A DNA stretch of 5,639 nt from Bacteroidales bacterium (GTDB lineage: Bacteria; Bacteroidota; Bacteroidia; Bacteroidales; UBA4181): contig JAITTD010000231.1 of NCBI GenBank assembly GCA_031287245.1, positions 1-5,639 on the forward strand. Direction: 5' to 3'. Positions 1 to 5,133 of the stretch are shown piece after piece (within the stretch, counting starts at the first letter, position 1; the number at the start of each line of letters is the position of its first letter). The translations under genes were made by a program, and so were the position numbers. Below the pieces are notes generated by a model. The model made no database searches. It was not told the DNA's origin and saw only the letters and a list, made by a program, of their open reading frames with translations.

Positions 1-893
1 GTTTTTTGGAGAATACGAAGGTGCGGCTCGGCATGTTGCTGTTCAATCAAGCCTTTGATAACGTCCTGTGGCAGTCCGGTGAATATTTTGATGTATTTTT
101 CGGCATCGGCATCGCTCACATTCAGCCAAAACTGGTAGAATTGGTAAGGCGAAGTGCGTTTGGGGTCGAGCCACACGTTTCCTGATTCGGTTTTGCCGAA
201 TTTTCCGCCGTCAGCCTTGGTGATGAGCGGACAGGTAAGTGCAAACGCTTCTCCGCTTTCAACACGGCGTATCAACTCTGTGCCGGTGGTGATATTTCCC
301 CATTGGTCGGAGCCTCCCATCTGCAAACGACAGTTTTTGTTGCGGTAGAGCCACAGAAAATCGTAGCCCTGCACCAATTGGTAGGTAAATTCGGTGAACG
401 ACATTCCGTCACCCTCGCCTGCAAGACGTTTCTTTACCGAATCCTTGCTCATCATGTAATTCACGGTGATATGCTTGCCGATGTCGCGAATGAAATCCAG
501 AAAGGTAAAGCCTTTCATCCAGTCGTAATTGTTCACCATCTCGGCAGCATTGGGCGCAGCGGACTCAAAGTCGAGGAATTTTGCCAGTTGCTGCTTGATG
601 CACGCCTGATTGTGGCGCAGTTCCTCTTCGCTGAGCAGGTTGCGCTCTTGCGATTTCATGGAAGGGTCGCCAATCATGCCTGTGGCGCCCCCTACCAACG
701 CTAACGGTTTATGTCCGCAACGCTGAAAATGACGCAACATCATCACGCCCACCAAATGACCGATGTGGAGCGAATCGGCTGTCGGGTCAATGCCCACATA
801 AGCGGTGGTCAGTTCCTTTTGCAGCAACTCTTCCGCGCCCGGCATCATATCGTGTATCATGCCGCGCCACCGCAATTCTTCTACAAAATTCAT
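1..893 (-). CDS. tyrS: Tyrosyl-tRNA synthetase, 3' end missing (partial)
   Basis: Cytoplasmic class I aminoacyl-tRNA synthetase that attaches tyrosine to tRNA-Tyr using ATP. The reading frame is open from the ATG at 893 to the window edge (297 codons). It covers the catalytic Rossmann domain. Visible motifs are the class I signature HIGH at residues 43-46, within GIDPTADSLHIGH; the tyrosine-pocket segment YQLVQGYDF at 171-179; QMGGSDQWGN at 191-200; and KFGKT at 231-235, the TyrS form of the KMSKS loop. Family members are about 400-430 aa, so roughly 110-130 residues are missing, comprising the rest of the tRNA-binding region and any S4-like domain. The start fits the family N-terminus (NFVEELRWRGMIHD). 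It lies only 12 bp after the efp stop, so the gene is probably cotranscribed with efp. The leader before the ATG is A/T-rich with no Shine-Dalgarno sequence. Nothing suggests a defect; it is cut only by the window edge. Confidence 0.97.
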   Translation of the reverse strand, partial: MNFVEELRWRGMIHDMMPGAEELLQKELTTAYVGIDPTADSLHIGHLVGVMMLRHFQRCGHKPLALVGGATGMIGDPSMKSQERNLLSEEELRHNQACIKQQLAKFLDFESAAPNAAEMVNNYDWMKGFTFLDFIRDIGKHITVNYMMSKDSVKKRLAGEGDGMSFTEFTYQLVQGYDFLWLYRNKNCRLQMGGSDQWGNITTGTELIRRVESGEAFALTCPLITKADGGKFGKTESGNVWLDPKRTSPYQFYQFWLNVSDADAEKYIKIFTGLPQDVIKGLIEQQHAEPHLRILQK

Positions 894-905
894 GCTATAT
901 TTGAT

Positions 906-1472
906 TTATTTTACCCTTTCCGAATAGGACCTTGTGCGGGTATCTACCTTGATTTTTTCGCCCTGCTCAATGAACAGCGGCACGCCAATGATGGCGCCTG
1001 TTTCCATCGTCGCCTGTTTCAACGAGTTGGTGGATGCCGTATCGCCGCGCACCCCCGGCTCGGTGTAGGTGATTTCCAATTCCACGAAAGGCGGCAGTTC
1101 GCAGGTCAACACCCGTTCCTCGTCGGCAAGGAACATCATTTCCACGGATTGCCCTTCTTTCATCAGGTCGGGATTGTCCACCAAATCCGATTGAAGATCA
1201 ATCTGGTCGTAGGTTTCGCTGTGCATAAAGTGAAATCCGAGGTCGTCCTTGTACAGAAACTGATATGGACGGCGTTCAACGCGAATCTCGTCCACTTTCT
1301 CGCCTGCCGTAAAAGTGTTTTCCAAAATCCGCCCGTTTTCGAGGTTACGAAGTTTTGTTTTTACAAAAGCGCCGCCCTTGCCGGGTTTCACATGCTGAAA
1401 CCATACAATGGCACAGGGCTTTTCGTTGTAACGGATGCACATTCCGTTTCTAAAATCTGCTGTAGAAGCCAT
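906..1472 (-). CDS. efp: Translation elongation factor P
   Basis: EF-P binds ribosomes stalled at polyproline stretches, between the P and E sites, and promotes peptide bond formation. The 188-aa length is standard. Three beta-barrel domains can be placed: a KOW-like domain I (about 1-63), an OB domain II (about 64-127) and domain III (about 128-188). Domain III carries the family signature GDTASTNSLKQATMETG at 143-159, followed by the xxGVP segment. The functional loop reads P30-G31-K32-G33-G34-A35. Its tip residue is lysine, so the protein belongs to the lysine-tipped class and not to the arginine class rhamnosylated by EarP. Which lysine modification is used, if any, cannot be read from this window. 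The ATG at 1472 gives the usual N-terminus (MASTADFRNGM) and lies about 45 bp downstream of a strong -7 box. tyrS follows after 12 bp, suggesting a two-gene translation operon. Confidence 0.98.
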   Translation of the reverse strand: MASTADFRNGMCIRYNEKPCAIVWFQHVKPGKGGAFVKTKLRNLENGRILENTFTAGEKVDEIRVERRPYQFLYKDDLGFHFMHSETYDQIDLQSDLVDNPDLMKEGQSVEMMFLADEERVLTCELPPFVELEITYTEPGVRGDTASTNSLKQATMETGAIIGVPLFIEQGEKIKVDTRTRSYSERVK

Positions 1473-1516
1473 TTATTCTTGTTTTATGATGATAAATTAC
1501 AATTAATTTTGGGGGG

Positions 1517-1524
1517 CAAAGGTA
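1517..1524 (-). promoter_or_regulatory. Bacteroidetes-type -7 box for efp-tyrS
   Basis: On the minus strand this reads TACCTTTG followed by C, an exact match to the Bacteroidetes -7 consensus TAnnTTTG. It would start transcription near position 1510, giving a leader of roughly 40 nt before efp. No good TTTG is seen at the -33 distance. That distance falls inside the heptanucleotide tract, so the upstream half of the promoter is weak or different. The call rests on consensus matching only. Confidence 0.6.
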
Positions 1525-1530
1525 GTAAAC

Positions 1531-1600
1531 AATTATGAATTATGAATGAAGAATTTGTTCAGGGTAAAAGTTCGTAATTCGCAATTTTTAATTCGTAATT
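1531..1600 (-). repeat. Degenerate heptanucleotide tandem tract (10 units in phase)
   Basis: Read on the minus strand from 1600 to 1531, the sequence divides into ten 7-nt units. The first four are aattacg, aattaaa, aattgcg and aattacg. The last three are cttcatt, cataatt and cataatt. The three units between them (1552-1572) are degenerate but exactly 21 nt long, so the phase is kept. The first units include the last codons of the lolA-like gene. The tract ends just upstream of the efp -7 box. It resembles decayed short tandem repeats of period 7; no function is evident. Confidence 0.6.
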
Positions 1601-2217
1601 GAGTTTATTTTTCTGTTCTTCATGCGGATAACAGTGTGGTCGCCACTTGCTTCTGCAATATTCACCATAAAGACAGTATTATCCGCAGGGTCGAAAAAGA
1701 GCCTGACTTCCTGAAACATCTGCTTGACAGCCTTCTGTTTGGGCGTTAAAATCGCCAAAAAGCCTGCTTTGCCTGTCATATAACTTGCTGAAAACCGTGT
1801 TTCATTGAAAATATCGTGCCCATTGATTCCGGACACGATGATGGCGCTGATTTCTTTGAACAGTTTGCTCGAATTGACGTCAATTTCATCTTTCCGCCCG
1901 CCCGATTCGATGCTTACCTTGCTTCCGGTCATGGCAAACACGTAATGATAGGGCGTTACATATTCCCAATGCACCACATCGGGCTGTTGATAAGTCATAA
2001 AGCCGGTGGAAATCATTTTTTCGGCAAGAATAGTGATGGTTTTGGTCTGTTCAAAATCGCAATGCAGCGTTTTCATTGCTGTCGAAGCTGCTTCGATTTT
2101 CTTTTTCACTTCTGCCGTTTCCTGCGCAGTTGCCGCACGGTAGCCGTCCTGTGCAGCCACATTGGTTGCACAGGGAACAAAATACAAGCATACCAGGAAA
2201 CAAAATCGCGGTATCAT
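1588..2217 (-). CDS. lolA: LolA-like periplasmic outer-membrane lipoprotein carrier
   Basis: LolA proteins accept lipoproteins released from the inner membrane by the LolCDE transporter and ferry them through the periplasm to the outer membrane. The 209-aa product has a signal peptide: hydrophobic residues 4-18, then N-V-A-A with likely signal peptidase I cleavage after A22. The mature part shows the LolA pattern, with F55-x-Q57 in CDFEQTKT, the STGFMTYQQPDVVHWEYVTPY segment at 70-90 (G72, W84, P89), and a C-terminal half with ILTPKQ and a D/G-rich strand pair ending in TVIRMKN. E. coli LolA is 203 aa with its signal peptide, so the length fits. The extreme C-terminus (INSITN) is short compared with what I recall of Bacteroidetes homologues and is encoded partly by the heptanucleotide tract. 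The gene starts 28 bp after metK stops, so it is probably transcribed with metK. Other LolA/LolB-fold lipid-binding roles remain possible. Confidence 0.85.
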   Translation of the reverse strand: MIPRFCFLVCLYFVPCATNVAAQDGYRAATAQETAEVKKKIEAASTAMKTLHCDFEQTKTITILAEKMISTGFMTYQQPDVVHWEYVTPYHYVFAMTGSKVSIESGGRKDEIDVNSSKLFKEISAIIVSGINGHDIFNETRFSASYMTGKAGFLAILTPKQKAVKQMFQEVRLFFDPADNTVFMVNIAEASGDHTVIRMKNRKINSITN

Positions 2218-2245
2218 GGGAATTGGTATTCGTAAAAACGCCTTT

Positions 2246-3493
2246 TTACAGGTTGAACGCCTTTTTCAAAGTATCTACATAATCTAATTTTTCCCACGCA
2301 AAAAATTCTACTTCTTTCGATTTCTTGCCGTCATAATCAATGGCTACCGTTTTTTTGTAAGGCTCAATGCCGAAATGACCGAATTTGGCGGTATCGCGGA
2401 AGACAGGATTTTTCAGTCCGAAGCGTTTCACAATGCTGTAAGGGCGCATATCGAAAATCTTTTCGATTTTTTCGGCTATGGCGCCATCGTGAAGGGATAC
2501 GTGGGAAGTACCGTAAGTATTGACATACAAACCTACCGGCTGTGCTACGCCAATGGCATAAGCCACCTGCACCAACACCTCGTCTGCAATGCCTGCTGCA
2601 ACAATGTTTTTAGCGATGTGACGCACTGCATAAGCCGCCGAACGGTCCACTTTTGAGGGGTCTTTGCCTGAGAAAGCGCCGCCGCCGTGAGCGCCTTTTC
2701 CTCCGTAGGTATCTACAATGATTTTTCGACCGGTAAGCCCCGTATCGCCGTGGGGACCGCCGATAACAAATTTGCCGGTCGGGTTGACGTGCAGAATAAA
2801 TTTGTCGTCAAAAAGTTGCTGAATACGTGCGGGAAGTTCGGATTTGACAAGCGGAATCAAGATTTCCTGCACATCCTTGCGGATGACTGCCAGCATCTTC
2901 TGTTCTTCGTCAAAATCGTCGTGTTGCGTAGAAACCACGATCGTGTGGATGCGCAAGGGCTTTCCGTTGTCATCATATTCCACTGTCACCTGCGACTTGG
3001 AATCTGGACGCAGGTAAGTCATTTGCTTGCCTGCTCTGCGGATTTCCGTCAGTGCGATGAGCAAACGGCGTGCTACCACTAACGACAGCGGCATATACTC
3101 GTCGGTTTCCCTGCTGGCATAACCAAACATCATGCCCTGGTCGCCGGCACCCTGGTCTTCTTCCTTTGAGCGAACCACCCCTTGATTAATGTCGGGCGAT
3201 TGTTCGTGAATTGCAGACAATACGCCGCAGGAAGAACTTTCAAACATGTACTCGCCTTTTGTGTAGCCGATTTCGCCAATTACATCGCGTGCTGTTTGTT
3301 GTACATCAACGTATCCGCGGGTTTTAACTTCGCCGCCCAATACTACTAATCCGGTGGTAACCAATGTTTCACACGCTACTTTTGATTCAGGATCTGTACG
3401 CAGGAACTCGTCCAGCAAAGCATCGGAAATCTGGTCAGCAACCTTATCGGGGTGACCTTCGGAAACAAACTCGGAAGTGAATAAATATGCCAT
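2246..3493 (-). CDS. metK: S-adenosylmethionine synthetase (methionine adenosyltransferase)
   Basis: Cytoplasmic enzyme that makes S-adenosylmethionine, the main methyl donor, from methionine and ATP, releasing phosphate and diphosphate; family members work as dimers or tetramers. At 415 aa it is longer than the 384-aa E. coli enzyme, as I recall for Bacteroidetes. Motifs: GHPDK at 13-17 (ATP/metal binding), GAGDQGMMFGYA at 115-126 (the methionine/adenine signature), GGPHGDTGLTGRK at 245-257, and the glycine-rich phosphate loop GGGAFSGKDPSKVDRSAAY at 270-288. All key residues appear intact. I chose the ATG at 3493, which gives MAYLFTSEFVSEGHPDK, over an in-frame ATG at 3529. The 12 extra residues would be encoded by A/T-rich DNA overlapping the likely -7 box and would fall upstream of the expected transcript start. 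The lolA-like gene follows after 28 bp. Confidence 0.99.
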   Translation of the reverse strand: MAYLFTSEFVSEGHPDKVADQISDALLDEFLRTDPESKVACETLVTTGLVVLGGEVKTRGYVDVQQTARDVIGEIGYTKGEYMFESSSCGVLSAIHEQSPDINQGVVRSKEEDQGAGDQGMMFGYASRETDEYMPLSLVVARRLLIALTEIRRAGKQMTYLRPDSKSQVTVEYDDNGKPLRIHTIVVSTQHDDFDEEQKMLAVIRKDVQEILIPLVKSELPARIQQLFDDKFILHVNPTGKFVIGGPHGDTGLTGRKIIVDTYGGKGAHGGGAFSGKDPSKVDRSAAYAVRHIAKNIVAAGIADEVLVQVAYAIGVAQPVGLYVNTYGTSHVSLHDGAIAEKIEKIFDMRPYSIVKRFGLKNPVFRDTAKFGHFGIEPYKKTVAIDYDGKKSKEVEFFAWEKLDYVDTLKKAFNL

Positions 3494-3526
3494 TTTTTTT
3501 GAATTATTGATAATAAAAATAGGGTG

Positions 3527-3561
3527 CAAAAATATTAAAAATAATTTAGAACCCGTTCAAA
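3527..3561 (-). promoter_or_regulatory. Probable promoter of metK-lolA
   Basis: On the minus strand 3534-3527 reads TATTTTTG followed by CA, matching the TAnnTTTG -7 consensus. A TTTG at 3561-3558 could serve as the -33 element, though the 23-bp spacer is slightly longer than usual. Transcription would start near 3520, leaving about 27 nt before the metK ATG. That is too short for a SAM riboswitch. Confidence 0.55.
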
Positions 3562-3606
3562 TTTCATTAAATTTTTTTTGTGCTTTTAAAGTAACAACCC
3601 AAACGC

Positions 3607-4800
3607 TTACTTCAACTTTGAAAACGCTTCTTTCATAGATGCCATGGCTTTCGTCAGTTTTTCGTCGGCGGTGGCATAAGAAATGCGGATACAGTTCGGT
3701 TCGCCGAAGCCGTCGCCTGACACAGTGGCTACAAAAGCCTTGCTCAGAAGGTAAAGACTCAGGTCGGAACTGTTGTTGATGGTGGTTTCGCCATCGCTCT
3801 TGCCGAAACAGGCTGTCACATCGGGAAAAACATAAAACGCACCTTGCGGGATATTGAATTTCAGACCGGGAATCTCCGACAAGCCTTTCAACACCAAGTC
3901 ACGACGGCGTTTGAATACCTGTTTCATGTCCTCGGTGAAGTTATTATTGACGGTCAACGCAGTCAGAGCGGCGCGTTGCGCAATGGACGAGGGACCGGAA
4001 GTGAACTGGCTCTGCAATTTTGAGCAGGCTTTGGCAATCCACAGCGGCGCAGCAAGGTAACCGATGCGGTAGCCGGTCATGGCGTAGCACTTGGACACGC
4101 CGTTAATGATGACAGTGCGCGCGCTCACGTTTTCAAACTGTGCGATGCTTTGGTGCCGCCCCACAAAGTTGATGTGCTCGTATATCTCGTCGGCTATGAT
4201 GATGATGCGCGGATAACGGGCAAGAACGTCTGCCAGGGCTTTCAGTTCTTCCCTGGAATATACGCTGCCGGTGGGATTGGAAGGCGAACAAAGCATGAAT
4301 GCCTTGGTTTTTGGTGTGATAGCGGCTTCCAACTGTTCGGGTGTCACCTTGTAGTCCGTTGCCAAAGTGGTGGGAAGCACTACACTGATTCCGCCTGCAA
4401 GTTTCACCAGCTCCACGTATGTAACCCAGTAAGGCGCAGGCACAATCACCTCATCGCCATCGTCCACTATGGACATCACCGTGTTTGCCAGCGCATGTTT
4501 AGCGCCATTGCACACTATCACCTGCTTTGGTTCAAAATTCAGGTTGTTTTCGTTTTTCAGTTTGGCAACCACCGCCTTGCGAAGGTCCATATAGCCATCA
4601 CCGGGCGAATAGAACGAAAAATTTTTATCCACCGCTTCTTTGGCGGCGGCTTTCACGTGGTCGGGAGTGAAAAAGTCAGGTTCACCCACGCTGAGATTCA
4701 CCACATCCACTCCTTGAGCCTGCAAATCCTGCGTTTTTTGATTCATAGCCATGGTCTGCGACTCCGAAAGACCAGCCAATCGTTTAGATAACAACTCCAT
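3607..4800 (-). CDS. aspC: PLP-dependent aspartate aminotransferase (class I, subgroup I-gamma type)
   Basis: Cytoplasmic fold-type I aminotransferase, most likely interconverting aspartate + 2-oxoglutarate and oxaloacetate + glutamate. The 397-aa protein is full length for the family. Expected residues are present: the N-terminal substrate-gating segment with NLSVGEPDFFTP at 35-46, PYWVTY at 123-128, N175 within SPSNPTG, D204 and Y207 in ADEIYEH, the PLP-binding lysine K237 in GVSKCYAMTG, R245 in GYRIGY, and the carboxylate-binding R372 in CIRISYA. K101 in NGAKHAL corresponds to the lysine that Thermus-type enzymes use for acidic substrates (by my recalled alignment), which favours aspartate as substrate. 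Aromatic or prephenate side activity, known in this subgroup, cannot be excluded, so the symbol is a family-level assignment. It starts at the ATG at 4800, which has a promoter-like box upstream, and is separated from metK by 113 bp, so it is probably monocistronic. Confidence 0.9.
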   Translation of the reverse strand: MELLSKRLAGLSESQTMAMNQKTQDLQAQGVDVVNLSVGEPDFFTPDHVKAAAKEAVDKNFSFYSPGDGYMDLRKAVVAKLKNENNLNFEPKQVIVCNGAKHALANTVMSIVDDGDEVIVPAPYWVTYVELVKLAGGISVVLPTTLATDYKVTPEQLEAAITPKTKAFMLCSPSNPTGSVYSREELKALADVLARYPRIIIIADEIYEHINFVGRHQSIAQFENVSARTVIINGVSKCYAMTGYRIGYLAAPLWIAKACSKLQSQFTSGPSSIAQRAALTALTVNNNFTEDMKQVFKRRRDLVLKGLSEIPGLKFNIPQGAFYVFPDVTACFGKSDGETTINNSSDLSLYLLSKAFVATVSGDGFGEPNCIRISYATADEKLTKAMASMKEAFSKLK

Positions 4801-4830
4801 ACAAAATATTCTTTATTGAAATAAACACAA

Positions 4831-4861
4831 CAAAAATACTTTTTTTTCGAGACATCGCAAG
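4831..4861 (-). promoter_or_regulatory. Probable promoter of aspC
   Basis: On the minus strand 4838-4831 reads TATTTTTG (TAnnTTTG consensus). CTTG at 4861-4858 is a near match to the -33 TTTG, with a 19-bp spacer that is normal for Bacteroidetes promoters. The expected transcript start near 4824 gives a leader of about 24 nt, again without a Shine-Dalgarno motif. Confidence 0.6.
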
Positions 4862-4943
4862 TTTTGATGTGAAATTATTTCAATTTCCGACAGGATGAAT
4901 GTGAAAACGGATGAAAATTGAAGTGAAAATTTTTGCGTCACCT

Positions 4944-4989
4944 GTCAAGTGAAAATAGCAGCGAGGGGTCGGCGCGACTTTCACTTGAC
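4944..4989. repeat. 11-bp perfect inverted repeat with G/C-rich 24-nt loop
   Basis: Left arm gtcaagtgaaa (4944-4954) and right arm tttcacttgac (4979-4989) are exact reverse complements. The 24-nt interior, including cgaggggtcggcgcg, is far richer in G+C than the surrounding DNA. No T-run follows on either strand and the flanking genes are divergent, so a transcription terminator is unlikely. It could be a folded untranslated RNA, a protein-binding site or the remnant of a small palindromic element. Confidence 0.75.
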
Positions 4990-5020
4990 TAAACAACAGA
5001 CCAAGAAAAAAATTGGGATT

Positions 5021-5054
5021 TTTGACTCATAGTGAAAAATTTTTACTACTTTTG
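5021..5054 (+). promoter_or_regulatory. Upstream candidate promoter of yhcG
   Basis: TACTTTTG at 5047-5054 matches the TAnnTTTG -7 consensus, and TTTG at 5021-5024 can serve as the -33 element with a 22-bp spacer. A start near 5061 would give a leader of about 73 nt before the ATG at 5134. Confidence 0.5.
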
Positions 5055-5080
5055 CAGAATCAAAAAGTTGCATTTGTAAC

Positions 5081-5113
5081 TTGAATGTGCGTCATAAAAA
5101 ATCCGTAACTTTG
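5081..5113 (+). promoter_or_regulatory. Downstream candidate promoter of yhcG
   Basis: TAACTTTG followed by CA at 5106-5113 is a very good -7 box. TTGA at 5081-5084 is a weak -33 element with a 21-bp spacer. Transcription would begin near 5120, leaving only about 14 nt before the ATG. The A-rich stretch directly before the start codon (aataagaaaaa) replaces a Shine-Dalgarno sequence. Confidence 0.5.
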
Positions 5114-5133
5114 CATTTGACAAATAAGAAAAA

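Larger units (their letters stand above)
4801..5133. other. Divergent intergenic region between aspC and yhcG
   Basis: This 333-bp A/T-rich region has no convincing coding sequence. It holds promoter-like boxes on both strands, a long inverted repeat and repeated GTGAAA(A) words, listed separately. The longest ATG-started frame I noticed (4895-4921, 8 codons) has no supporting context. I see no tRNA, no clear intrinsic terminator and no recognisable insertion sequence. Confidence 0.7.

Noticed and set aside
711..1538. Long plus-strand open frame (275 codons) across the tyrS-efp region
   Set aside because: It is antisense to two clear housekeeping genes, crosses their junction, has a His/Phe/Gln-rich composition typical of reverse-strand frames, and shows no family motif.
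1816..2235. Plus-strand open frames opposite lolA and the metK end
   Set aside because: They are shadows of the LolA-like gene; no motif, signal or independent start context supports them.
3494..3529. Upstream in-frame ATG extending MetK by 12 residues
   Set aside because: The extension overlaps the probable -7 box, is low-complexity, and is absent from the family N-terminus MAYLFTSE.
3494..3606. SAM riboswitch upstream of metK
   Set aside because: The predicted leader is only about 27 nt, and the 113-bp gap shows no multi-stem architecture.
4150..4791. Plus-strand open frame of 213 codons
   Set aside because: It is entirely antisense to the aspartate aminotransferase, which has all its catalytic motifs. 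The frame has no recognisable domain.
4895..4921. Tiny open frame MNVKTDEN
   Set aside because: Only 8 codons in A/T-rich repeated DNA, without a start context or conservation evidence.
4944..4989. Intrinsic terminator
   Set aside because: There is no T-run on either strand after the stem, the loop is 24 nt, and the flanking genes are transcribed away from it.
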